12,666 bases of DNA, from contig JAPLWU010000144.1 of NCBI GenBank assembly GCA_026396425.1, positions 4,668 through 17,333 on the forward strand, written 5' to 3'. Below the pieces are notes generated by a model. That model saw only the letters and a list, made by a program, of their open reading frames with translations. It did no database searches and was not told the DNA's origin. Positions within the stretch are counted from its first letter, which is position 1. Each line of letters starts with the position of its first letter. A program made the translations under genes and the position numbers. This DNA comes from Microcaldota archaeon (GTDB lineage: Archaea > Micrarchaeota > Micrarchaeia > Burarchaeales > JAKAKT01). Positions 1 to 6,905 of the stretch are shown in pieces.

Positions 1-1140
1 CACGATTTCGAGTTCGAATTCGTCGGCCTGATTGGCTTCCTCGACCCGGTGCGCCCCTCGGTGCGCGAATCCGTTAGGGAATGCTACGATGCGGGAATAC
101 GCGTGATTATGATTACGGGCGATTACCCCGGAACGGCGCGCAACATCGCGCACCAGATTGGGCTCCGGCACGAGGGGGATATAATAACCGGGCCCGAACT
201 GGAAAGCATGAATGACGAGGAGCTTCAAGCGAGGATAAGGACAACAAACATTTTCGCGCGCGTGGTTCCGGAGCAGAAATTGCACATTGTGAATGCCCTC
301 AAGGCGAACGGCGAAATCGTTGCGATGACCGGCGATGGGGTGAATGATGCTCCCGCGCTCAAGTCCGCCAATATCGGGGTGGCCATGGGGAAGAGGGGCA
401 CGGACGTTGCGCGGGAATGCTCCTCCATTGTTTTGCTCGATGATGATTTCTCCTCCATCGTTCGCGCTGTGCGCATGGGAAGGAGATTGCTCGACAACAT
501 AAAGAAGGCAATGGCCTACATAGTGGCAGTGCACATGCCCATAGTCGGCCTTTCCCTCATTCCGGTTATTCTAAACTGGCCCCTTGCGCTCCTCCCAATC
601 CACGTAGTTTTCCTTGAACTGATAATCGACCCGGCCTGCTCCATAGTCTTCGAGGCCGAAGGGGAAGAGGCGGACGTGATGAGGAGGAAGCCCCGCAACC
701 CCAAGAAGCCCCTATTCGACGGGAAAACGATTGGCATAAGCGTGCTGCAGGGGCTGAGCGTGCTCATTATTGCCCTTGTGATATACGGAATTTCGCTTAG
801 CCAGAGCGGGAGTGACACCCAGGCCCGCGCGCTCGCCTTCACGACCGTGGTTATTGCCAATCTCGCCCTCATTCTCACCAACCTCTCGTGGTCCAAGAGC
901 ATATTCGGAACCCTGCGCTCGCCCAACCGCGCGCTCTGGTGGATTATTGCGGGCGCGGTTGCCGTTCTCTCACTCGTTCTTTCGGTTCCATTCCTGCGCG
1001 AGCTCTTCCACTTCGCGCCCCTGCACGCCGATGATTTGGCTCTTTGCCTTCTTGCCGGGCTTCTCAGCGTCGCCTGGTTCGAAATTCTCAAGATGATGAA
1101 CGCGAAAAGAAAAAGGCGCGAGGGCGCAGTTAGCCCCTAA
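1..1140 (+). CDS. P-type cation-transporting ATPase, C-terminal part (5' end outside window)
   Basis: This is the last 379 residues of a P-type ATPase, a membrane pump that drives cation transport by ATP hydrolysis through a phospho-aspartate. The frame is open from base 1, so the GTG at 49 is an internal Val codon and not a start. Visible parts are the end of the P domain (ITGDYPGTARN near base 115, then TGDGVNDAPALKSAN at about 338-372) and a C-terminal membrane domain with about six helices (M5-M10, about 500-1110). The phosphorylated DKTGT motif and M1-M4 lie upstream of the window. Aligned by eye to the sarcoplasmic calcium pump SERCA, the M6 Asp800 equivalent is kept (628-630). Asn796 is Glu (616-618), and the M5 residues Asn768 and Glu771 are His (532-534) and Ile (541-543). 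The LELIIDPACSIVFEAE segment is typical of PacL-like ATPases of unsettled specificity, so I name no ion. The family call is secure. Confidence 0.93.
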   Translation, partial: HDFEFEFVGLIGFLDPVRPSVRESVRECYDAGIRVIMITGDYPGTARNIAHQIGLRHEGDIITGPELESMNDEELQARIRTTNIFARVVPEQKLHIVNALKANGEIVAMTGDGVNDAPALKSANIGVAMGKRGTDVARECSSIVLLDDDFSSIVRAVRMGRRLLDNIKKAMAYIVAVHMPIVGLSLIPVILNWPLALLPIHVVFLELIIDPACSIVFEAEGEEADVMRRKPRNPKKPLFDGKTIGISVLQGLSVLIIALVIYGISLSQSGSDTQARALAFTTVVIANLALILTNLSWSKSIFGTLRSPNRALWWIIAGAVAVLSLVLSVPFLRELFHFAPLHADDLALCLLAGLLSVAWFEILKMMNAKRKRREGAVSP

Positions 1141-1155
1141 TCCGAAAAAATAGGG

Positions 1156-1167
1156 TTTTATATTTTT
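1156..1167 (+). promoter_or_regulatory. Archaeal TATA-like box for the histidine phosphatase gene
   Basis: The run TTTTATATTTTT lies in the 44-base gap after the ATPase stop. Its centre is about 25 bases upstream of the ATG at 1185, which is the usual archaeal TATA-to-start-site distance. This predicts a leaderless transcript beginning at or next to the start codon, and no Shine-Dalgarno sequence precedes that ATG. The T-rich stretch could also serve as the ATPase terminator. Confidence 0.5.
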
Positions 1168-1184
1168 CATCCGAATCATCCTGC

Positions 1185-1814
1185 ATGCGCCTTTTCATCA
1201 TCAGGCACGGCGAGACGATATTCAACGAGCAGGACAGGATTCAGGGGAACATCGAGAGCCCATTCTCAGAGAATGGCAGGAAGCAGGTTGAACTGCTCGC
1301 CAAAGCGCTTGCAAACCTGAAGCTTGATGCCGTTTACAGCTCTAAGAGAGGCAGGGCGCTAAAGACCGCGCAGGCAATCGCGGGCAGGCACAACCTCCCA
1401 GTTTCGAGCGACGATGCCATAAACGAGAGGTATTACGGGATTTACGAGGGAAGGCCCGTGGGGGACATGAAAGTCGAGCACTCGGAATTCTTCGCCCGCG
1501 AGCCGCCCCTGGATTTGGATGCCAAGCCCGAAGGCGGGGAGAGCATCAACGAGGTTGCCGCGCGTGCCCTCCCGTTCGTTGACAAGATTGCGGCTGAAGG
1601 GCACGGCACATGCATCTTGGTCGCCCACGGCATCGTGAACAAGATAATTCTGGCGCATCTGATTGACGGCGACATCTCGCAGTCCTACAAATACCGCCAA
1701 TTCAACGCGTGCATCAACGAGTTGGAGCTGGATTCGAAAGGGAAAGGCAAAACCAAAGTGCGCGTAATCCGCCTGAACGATACTTCGCACCTCTCGGACG
1801 GCAACTTTAAATAG
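1185..1814 (+). CDS. Histidine phosphatase family protein (phosphoglycerate mutase-like)
   Basis: A 209-residue cytosolic enzyme of the histidine phosphatase superfamily, which removes or moves phosphate through a phosphohistidine intermediate. The N-terminal RHGET motif gives Arg7 and the catalytic His8. Other expected residues are Arg57 in the YSSKRGRALKTA segment, Glu81 in INERYYGIYEG, and His148 in LVAHGIVNK. The length matches the compact phosphatase branch (CobC/GpmB-like) rather than the roughly 250-residue cofactor-dependent glycolytic mutases. The substrate cannot be told from sequence: small phosphometabolites, sugar phosphates or alpha-ribazole phosphate are all possible. The ATG at 1185 is chosen because the conserved motif starts seven residues later and a TATA-like box sits 25 bases upstream. 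The C-terminal tail (about residues 178-209) is basic and polar. The last codons overlap the TATA box of the next gene. Confidence 0.9.
   Translation: MRLFIIRHGETIFNEQDRIQGNIESPFSENGRKQVELLAKALANLKLDAVYSSKRGRALKTAQAIAGRHNLPVSSDDAINERYYGIYEGRPVGDMKVEHSEFFAREPPLDLDAKPEGGESINEVAARALPFVDKIAAEGHGTCILVAHGIVNKIILAHLIDGDISQSYKYRQFNACINELELDSKGKGKTKVRVIRLNDTSHLSDGNFK
1806..1813 (+). promoter_or_regulatory. TATA box for the S-layer-like gene
   Basis: TTTAAATA is close to the archaeal TATA consensus. It overlaps the final codons and stop of the phosphatase gene. A start of transcription about 25 bases downstream (near 1835) would give a leader of about 30 bases containing the GGAGG ribosome binding site. 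Confidence 0.5.
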
Positions 1815-1819
1815 AAGAA

Positions 1820-1836
1820 ATGCAACAATATTGCAT
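1820..1836. promoter_or_regulatory. 17-bp inverted repeat, candidate operator for the S-layer-like gene
   Basis: ATGCAA (1820-1825) and TTGCAT (1831-1836) form a perfect 6-bp inverted repeat with a 5-base spacer. It lies directly between the TATA box and the predicted transcription start. Archaeal repressors of the helix-turn-helix type often bind there and block polymerase recruitment. The operator role is inferred from position only. A weak hairpin in the RNA is the alternative. Confidence 0.35.
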
Positions 1837-1855
1837 CAATGAATAATATTGGTTT

Positions 1856-1860
1856 GGAGG
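1856..1860 (+). promoter_or_regulatory. Ribosome binding site GGAGG that decides the S-layer-like start
   Basis: GGAGG ends 7 bases before the ATG at 1868. The in-frame GTG at 1862 is only 1 base from it and is too close to be the start, so the protein begins MKLDLGL. Confidence 0.7.
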
Positions 1861-1867
1861 GGTGTGC

Positions 1868-4306
1868 ATGAAACTCGATTTGGGTCTAGCTTTGCTTGCG
1901 ATTGTTTGTTTGTCTTTTTCCGCATGGGCGGACATTCCCTATACTTGCCCTGCGAATGGAACATACGGGGCAATGGAATACCAGTATAACGGACTCGCCC
2001 CTGTGAATGTCAATCTGCACGAAGGCGAGTATACCGAAATTTACCCGCCATCGCCAGGCGTTTACGCAAGGGTGCTCATGGGCAATATGCATTGGAACGT
2101 GAACAATTATGATGAATGGGCGAACCTCGTTATTTCAGGCTATGGCATCAACCCGCAGGTAAGCACCTACGTGAATGATTACGCTGACAGGCAAACTGAG
2201 GACAGGATGACTACTCCCTCCGGAAACGGGAATAACTACGAAAATTACGAAATAAAGCCGGTTTTTGCTGGCGGCGCGCATACACAATCCGGACCCGTCG
2301 ATATAAATTCCAACGAGATTATTGATTTCTACCCTCACGGAAGGGAGATTTCCGGAGACCAGTTCCCGCCACTTGCAACTGCCACTTTGAGGGACCCGAG
2401 TGCAAGCGGCCAATACACGGAGGAGCAGAGCGTATGGCTTTACGCAGGAACGGTATATGACGGAACTGCGAAAGAAGTCGTGGCCAATGCTCCCGAGCTC
2501 GCCTACAAGATTGACTTCACGCATGACGATTACGGGATTCCCTACTCAACCTGCAGCAACTATGGCTCGCCATCATGCGCCGATACGGACCTGACTGCCA
2601 GGCACAGGGTTCCCATAAAGTTCCTCGGTGAGGACTGGATAATAAGCGGCATGGGCTTTCCTGAAGGGTCGGGCCCGGATTCATTCGACTCATGGACTCC
2701 GGATGAGACGAGTCTGGCATATGCCGGCTCCTCTTTCCTGCAAATTGCAAAGGAGAGCGCATACGGCGTTGTCCACGTTGGCGAGAACATAACCGCTGGC
2801 GCCTACTCCGTAAAGCTTTCCGACATATCGATGGATGAATCACACGTGGCACTTGTCGAGATATACGACTCGACCGGAGCCATGCTGGATGAAAAGCAGA
2901 TATCGCCCAACAGCACGCTAATTTGGATTGGGCCTGACGCGACACACCTGCGCATACATATCTACCAGACGCAACCCGGCTACACCCTGCAGAGCAAGTG
3001 GGCCGAGATGGCCGTATACACGAATGAACTAACCCTCACCCACAACGCAAGAGTCGATAACGGTGACAACAAGTACTGGAAGAGCTACCTCTACTGGTCC
3101 AAGAACCCGGCAAATAACTACGTTCCCACATTGAAGACAGTAATTCTGGCAAGGGATTATGACGGAGCGCTGCAGCTGAGGAAAGGCGAAATGCTCGGTA
3201 TAATCGGCAATCCTGAAAATTTCGGCGTGACGTTCGGAGGGCTCGACTTGAACGAGAGCGACTACGACACCCTGTCAATGTCGATAGTCACGACTGCAAT
3301 ATCCTACAGCCCGACGAATGATGTGACTTGCATGGATGCGGTGCCGCTTCAGCCGCCGGCGAGCTTACTGTACGTGAGGTCGCAGATGGCTTCGCCCTTC
3401 TTCATTGGAATGACTGGCATTTCAACCGACCACTTCTACCTGGACCTTAACAACATAGGCTTCTCGGCGGTTAAAGGAGTCAATGCGACCAACCTCTACT
3501 ACAAGCAGAGCGGCATAAGCTGCTACTTCAACGTCTCGATGACTTCCGGAAGCATCCTGGCAATCTATGAGCTCGGGGATGCCGAATTGCCGAGCCTAGT
3601 CCTGAGTAACGTGAAGACGAACACCTCGCACAAGGGCCAATTGACCATCACTCTCAGCGAGATGGCGTCGGGCATCAACGCCACTGCGCTGGATAGGCTC
3701 TACTTTGACTTGTCCAACCAGACGGCTGGAGTTTGGCAGTTCAACGGCTCCGCAAACGACAACAGGGCAAGGTATCTCGCCGCAAGCTCCGGTACCAGCG
3801 CTTCATCGGGACCAGCCCAGTACAGCACGTCGGCCTTCTTCGTCGACCCGGCATTCATCACAGAGCGCGGCTCTGTTTTCAAGAGCATGACCACGAGCCA
3901 GGCAACGGTTAAGGTCGCGAAGAGAATAGGCGAGGCCAAATATTACCTCCACGGCGCCAACGAGCCCTATGACTCGCAGGTGGTCGACTTAACAATGACC
4001 GACGGAGAGATAATCGGCTTTTCCTGGGGCCACCTGAAGCTGAAAGACGTTGTCTGCGAAGCTCCGCAGCCCAAAAACGTCGGCATGAAATACTGCGAGG
4101 CGGTGAAAGGGGCCTACGGCGTGAGCTACAACACGTTGTTAGGCAACCTTGAGTACAGCCCCGCGCTCGACTTTAACGGCGACGGGAAAATCAACCTCAG
4201 CGACTTCGCGGCATTCGGGCAGCACTACGGCAGCGCGAAGGCAGGCAACCTCAACGAGAGGGTCTGGTGCTACAACGTAATCCAGAGCATGGCAAACTCC
4301 GAGTAA
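1868..4306 (+). CDS. Secreted S-layer-like glycoprotein with a C-terminal dockerin-like EF-hand
   Basis: An 812-residue exported protein. Residues 1-19 form a signal peptide (hydrophobic core ending SFSAWA, probable cleavage before DIPY). At about residues 247-390, VPIKFLGEDWIISGM, then YGVVHVGENITAGAYSVKLSD and the WAEMAVYTNELTL segment resemble modules of archaeal S-layer proteins as I remember them; no search was run. At least ten N-x-S/T sites, most between residues 305 and 620, fit a glycosylated surface protein. Near the C-terminus, DFNGDGKINLSDF (residues 768-780) is a textbook dockerin/EF-hand calcium loop with ligands Asp768, Asn770, Asp772, Asn776 and Asp779. Only one such repeat is present, whereas dockerins have two. 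There is no C-terminal membrane helix. Role: surface-layer or cell-envelope structural protein, inferred. The gene has its own promoter, a palindrome and a strong GGAGG, which fits high, regulated expression. Export is near certain; the S-layer assignment is moderate. Confidence 0.75.
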   Translation: MKLDLGLALLAIVCLSFSAWADIPYTCPANGTYGAMEYQYNGLAPVNVNLHEGEYTEIYPPSPGVYARVLMGNMHWNVNNYDEWANLVISGYGINPQVSTYVNDYADRQTEDRMTTPSGNGNNYENYEIKPVFAGGAHTQSGPVDINSNEIIDFYPHGREISGDQFPPLATATLRDPSASGQYTEEQSVWLYAGTVYDGTAKEVVANAPELAYKIDFTHDDYGIPYSTCSNYGSPSCADTDLTARHRVPIKFLGEDWIISGMGFPEGSGPDSFDSWTPDETSLAYAGSSFLQIAKESAYGVVHVGENITAGAYSVKLSDISMDESHVALVEIYDSTGAMLDEKQISPNSTLIWIGPDATHLRIHIYQTQPGYTLQSKWAEMAVYTNELTLTHNARVDNGDNKYWKSYLYWSKNPANNYVPTLKTVILARDYDGALQLRKGEMLGIIGNPENFGVTFGGLDLNESDYDTLSMSIVTTAISYSPTNDVTCMDAVPLQPPASLLYVRSQMASPFFIGMTGISTDHFYLDLNNIGFSAVKGVNATNLYYKQSGISCYFNVSMTSGSILAIYELGDAELPSLVLSNVKTNTSHKGQLTITLSEMASGINATALDRLYFDLSNQTAGVWQFNGSANDNRARYLAASSGTSASSGPAQYSTSAFFVDPAFITERGSVFKSMTTSQATVKVAKRIGEAKYYLHGANEPYDSQVVDLTMTDGEIIGFSWGHLKLKDVVCEAPQPKNVGMKYCEAVKGAYGVSYNTLLGNLEYSPALDFNGDGKINLSDFAAFGQHYGSAKAGNLNERVWCYNVIQSMANSE

Positions 4307-4310
4307 ACTC

Positions 4311-4327
4311 TTCTTTTTTTCGTTTTT
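4311..4327 (+). terminator. Poly-T terminator of the S-layer-like gene
   Basis: Runs of seven and five T lie in a T-rich stretch starting 5 bases after the TAA stop at 4304-4306. Archaeal RNA polymerase terminates at such T tracts without needing a hairpin. Confidence 0.6.
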
Positions 4328-4335
4328 CATCGAAT

Positions 4336-4400
4336 CCCCAGCCTTCGGCACGGGGGTGTGTGGTGAAGCACAACGCCCACCGCGAGGCAGACCTTCACCA
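4336..4400 (+). repeat. Two adjacent inverted repeats in the 4307-4465 intergenic region
   Basis: The first hairpin is CCCC-A-GCC-TTC-GGC-AC-GGGG (4336-4355), seven pairs broken by a small internal loop. The second is an 8-bp perfect stem, TGGTGAAG (4361-4368) with CTTCACCA (4393-4400), around a 24-base loop. The stretch is GC-rich and lies between a poly-T terminator and an AT-rich promoter. It could be a small structured RNA, a transcript-end hairpin or a protein site. No known RNA family is recognised. Confidence 0.35.
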
Positions 4401-4404
4401 AAAG

Positions 4405-4414
4405 ATTAAAATAA
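4405..4414 (+). promoter_or_regulatory. TATA-like box for the 278-residue hypothetical gene
   Basis: ATTAAAATAA lies about 60 bases upstream of the ATG at 4466. It would give a leader of about 30 bases that includes GGGGTGG (4455-4461) as ribosome binding site, 4 bases before the start codon. Confidence 0.35.
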
Positions 4415-4465
4415 TGTTTTCGCATAATACAATATCTTGTTATGGGCATCGGATGGGGTGGTTGA

Positions 4466-5302
4466 ATGAAAACATCGGTAACGGTCAGAGACAAGACGTA
4501 TACTCTAGGATTTTACAACTCGCGTCAGGGACTTGCGCATCGATACCCCCACGAGGAGGCAATAATGCTCATGGCCCGCAAAGGGCACCTTGGGGAAGAA
4601 CGTGCGGCAAAGGGAAGGCGTGCGCTTTATGTCTCGGAGATATTGGAGATAACCCAGGGCAGTTTCAAAGGAAAGAAGCTCGACCCGGAGTTTGTCAATT
4701 TTTTTGTTGGTCAATCACCGCTCGCGTCTGGTATCCTCGTCCTCTACAGCTCCGAATGCCAGCAGATATTCGACGTTTCGTGCCAGACGACAACGAATGG
4801 CTCCACGGTCCTGAAAGGAGTCATACCCACCCCCCAGGAAATGGAGGGAAAGCGCGATTTCGGGAGGATTCTCTCGCAGAACTTGGTTTTGGCCATGGAT
4901 TCCTTCAGGGCAGTCAGACTCGATTCGGGCAACGTTTTTGTCATAACGCCTGTCTTCGATGAAAATTCGAAAAGCGCGATTTTTGCGCTCCCGAAGATTC
5001 ATGCTGGCTGGGCCCAGCTTCTTAATTTCGGTCAACGCTCACGCTTCCAGATCAGCGAGACCGACCAGAACAGACGCACCCTGAGGCTTAATCGCCCGGT
5101 TTCGTTCTTCTATAATAAAGGCGAGCATATAGGGGAAGGCAGATATGTGGGCGTGGTTTCCGTTAGCATGGTTAGGGGTTTCTGTTCCTTTTGTCCTGGT
5201 GAAGAACCAGCGGAAGGTTTGGCTGCCGTACAGGAGATAAACGTCAACTTGCGTCCGGTGAAGCACGATTTGGTCATACCGACCTTGGCAGTAACTCCCT
5301 GA
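4466..5302 (+). CDS. Hypothetical 278-residue soluble protein
   Basis: I do not recognise this protein. It has no signal peptide or membrane helix and so is probably cytosolic. The alternating hydrophobic and charged segments suggest an alpha/beta fold with several strands (for example residues 88-96, 155-163 and 228-236). One CxxC pair is present (Cys240 and Cys243 in GFCSFCPG), with isolated Cys98 and Cys106; a single CxxC is not enough to claim a metal site. The N-terminus is rich in Arg, Lys and His (KGHLGEERAAKGRR, residues 39-52). Start: the ATG at 4466 has GGGGTGG 4 bases upstream and a TATA-like box further up. The gene sits alone, with over 150 bases free on each side, so neighbours give no functional hint. 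The overlapping +1-frame reading at 4267-4962 looks like a shadow, since it starts inside the S-layer-like gene. Confidence 0.72.
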   Translation: MKTSVTVRDKTYTLGFYNSRQGLAHRYPHEEAIMLMARKGHLGEERAAKGRRALYVSEILEITQGSFKGKKLDPEFVNFFVGQSPLASGILVLYSSECQQIFDVSCQTTTNGSTVLKGVIPTPQEMEGKRDFGRILSQNLVLAMDSFRAVRLDSGNVFVITPVFDENSKSAIFALPKIHAGWAQLLNFGQRSRFQISETDQNRRTLRLNRPVSFFYNKGEHIGEGRYVGVVSVSMVRGFCSFCPGEEPAEGLAAVQEINVNLRPVKHDLVIPTLAVTP

Positions 5303-5365
5303 AGGCTTATGGAGGGGGGCCCGCTAGAGGTGATATACGCTTCCGGGCGCCAGCGGGATGCAAAG

Positions 5366-5373
5366 GGATAAAA
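5366..5373 (+). promoter_or_regulatory. TATA-like box for the DEAD-box helicase, and the 5303-5473 gap
   Basis: GATAAAAA within AAAGGGATAAAAAGAC resembles the box at 6863-6873 before the next gene (AAGGATAAAAGGC), which suggests a shared promoter type. It implies a leader of about 80 bases before the ATG at 5474. The 171-base gap has a GC-rich first half, with CCCGCT (5320-5325) and AGCGGG (5352-5357) as a loose inverted repeat. The second half is AT- and pyrimidine-rich. A 20-codon frame (5309-5371) is present but unsupported. Confidence 0.35.
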
Positions 5374-5473
5374 AGACTAGATGAGTCAATAGATATGTAA
5401 AATTGAAAGCGAAAGCCTGAAGGTAAGCCATTTCTGCTTCTTTCTTCTTTTCGCAAAAAGAGGTCGAGAGAAA

Positions 5474-6823
5474 ATGGAGAATTTTGCGAGTTTGAACCTC
5501 AAGCCCGAGGTATTGAAGGCGCTTGGGGAGATGGGAATAGTCCAGCCCACGCCAATCCAGAAGGAGGCGCTGCCACTGGTGCTCAGCGGCGAGGATGTCA
5601 TCGGGCAGGCGCAGACCGGCACGGGGAAAACAGCGGTTTTCGGAATTCACCTGGTCGAATCAATCAATCCCAGTTCCAAAGTCACCCAGGCATTGATACT
5701 TTCTCCGACCCGCGAGCTGGCAGTCCAGATAAGCGAGGAGATTAAGAGAATCGGCAAATACATGCGCGGGCGCATTCTGCCGGTTTACGGCGGGACCAGC
5801 ATCAACAATCAAATAGACGAGCTGGAGCGCGGAGTCCAGATAGTCGTGGGAACTCCGGGAAGGATATTGGATCATCTCGAACGAGGGACTTTGAAGCTTG
5901 GCAACGTCTCATGCGTGGTGATAGACGAGGCCGACCGCATGCTCGACATGGGTTTCATAGACGACGTGCGCGAGATACTGTCGCACGTTCCCAAGGAAAG
6001 GCAGACAATGCTCTTTTCCGCAACCATACCCGAGGAGATTCTCGCGCTTTCCGAGGACTACCAGAAGCACCCGCACTACGTTTGCGTAAGCAAGGATGAA
6101 ATTACAATCACGCACATAAAGCATACCTTCTGCCAGGTGGACTTCAGGGACAGGTACAGGGCTCTGTTCGCCTACCTCAAGCATGCCAACCCCACGCACA
6201 CAATCATCTTCTGCAGGACCAAGTTCATCGTTGAAAGGCTGGCCAACGATTTGGTCAGGGGCGGGCTCCGCGCAGAGCCCCTTCACGGCGGGCTCACGCA
6301 GAGGAAGCGCGACTTCGTGATGCAGAAATTCAAGAGGGGGGTCATAAACTTCATGGTCGCCACGGATTTGGCCGCGCGAGGCCTCGATGTGAAGCATATC
6401 TCGCACGTGATAAACTTCAACCTTCCGGAAGAGGCTTTGACTTACACACACAGGGTTGGCAGGACCGGCAGAGTCGGGCGCGAAGGGACGGCTGGCGGGA
6501 CGGCTTTTTCCATAGTCGCGAATGACGAGCTCGGGCTTCTTGGCAACATAGAGCGCGAATGCGGAATCACGATGGTAGAGGAGAAGATGAACTTCGCCTC
6601 GCGCCCCCGCTTTGACGGCCCGCCGAGCATGCACTTCGGCGCCTCTCGCGAGCATGCGAGGGAGCACAAGAGCGAGAGGCACGATGCAAAGCCCTCGCAC
6701 CGTTTCGGGCACAGGCAATCTTCTTCCCGCAACCAGCGAAGCTCAGGCCGCCGCGAGCACTCCGGGCGCAGGTTCGAATCCAGCTCATCGGAAGATACGC
6801 CCCATTTCGGCGGAAAACGCTGA
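5474..6823 (+). CDS. DEAD-box ATP-dependent RNA helicase
   Basis: A 449-residue RNA helicase that unwinds or remodels RNA duplexes with ATP in the cytosol; relatives act in ribosome assembly, RNA decay and cold adaptation. All core motifs are intact: Q motif with PTPIQ (26-30), AQTGTGKT (46-53, Walker A), SPTREL (77-82), TPGR (127-130), DEAD (151-154, Walker B), SAT (182-184), FCRTK (246-250), ATDLAARGLDV (296-306) and HRVGRTGR (326-333). The core ends near residue 375. A tail of about 75 residues rich in Arg, Ser and His follows, probably disordered and RNA-binding, like the tails of bacterial RhlE/CsdA-type enzymes. It ends SSSEDTPHFGGKR, a motif shared with the next protein. Start: the ATG at 5474 has GAGGT (5460-5464) 9 bases upstream and puts the Q motif where expected. 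The leader is long for an archaeal gene, so leader-based control is possible. Confidence 0.96.
   Translation: MENFASLNLKPEVLKALGEMGIVQPTPIQKEALPLVLSGEDVIGQAQTGTGKTAVFGIHLVESINPSSKVTQALILSPTRELAVQISEEIKRIGKYMRGRILPVYGGTSINNQIDELERGVQIVVGTPGRILDHLERGTLKLGNVSCVVIDEADRMLDMGFIDDVREILSHVPKERQTMLFSATIPEEILALSEDYQKHPHYVCVSKDEITITHIKHTFCQVDFRDRYRALFAYLKHANPTHTIIFCRTKFIVERLANDLVRGGLRAEPLHGGLTQRKRDFVMQKFKRGVINFMVATDLAARGLDVKHISHVINFNLPEEALTYTHRVGRTGRVGREGTAGGTAFSIVANDELGLLGNIERECGITMVEEKMNFASRPRFDGPPSMHFGASREHAREHKSERHDAKPSHRFGHRQSSSRNQRSSGRREHSGRRFESSSSEDTPHFGGKR
6799..6821 (+). repeat. Copy 1 of a 23-base repeat at the 3' end of the helicase gene
   Basis: This copy covers the codons for the last residues (P-H-F-G-G-K-R) up to the first base of the stop. 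It matches 7325-7347 at 20 of 23 positions with no gap, differing at 6804, 6805 and 6811. The reading frame and stop position are the same in both copies. Confidence 0.6.
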
Positions 6824-6862
6824 TTATCGCGTCTTACGAGTAAACCGACTCCAAACCGGAAA

Positions 6863-6873
6863 AGGATAAAAGG
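6863..6873 (+). promoter_or_regulatory. TATA-like box for the small membrane protein gene
   Basis: AGGATAAAAGG is centred about 37 bases before the ATG at 6906. It predicts a short leader of about 12 bases carrying the GGTGGGG ribosome binding site (6897-6903). The motif resembles the box at 5362-5375. Confidence 0.4.
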
Positions 6874-6905
6874 CTATTTTCGCTAAGGGAATACCTGGTG
6901 GGGTT

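Noticed and set aside
49..1140. GTG at 49 as start of the ATPase gene
   Set aside because: The frame is open from base 1 and encodes conserved P-domain sequence (EFVGLIGFLDPVRPSV), so the gene begins outside the window.
1862..1867. GTG at 1862 as start of the S-layer-like gene
   Set aside because: It lies 1 base from GGAGG; the ATG at 1868 has normal 7-base spacing and begins a clean signal peptide.
5309..5371. 20-codon frame MEGGPLEVIYASGRQRDAKG before the helicase
   Set aside because: No convincing ribosome binding site or promoter, and it ends where the helicase TATA-like box begins; probably chance.
5909..6718. 269-codon open frame antisense to the helicase
   Set aside because: The opposite strand carries all DEAD-box motifs; the antisense reading has no recognisable features.
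6771..6781. GGTTCGAATCC, identical to a tRNA T-loop motif
   Set aside because: It lies in frame inside the helicase tail (R-R-F-E-S). The T stem has a mismatch, and no matching acceptor strand or anticodon arm is found upstream.
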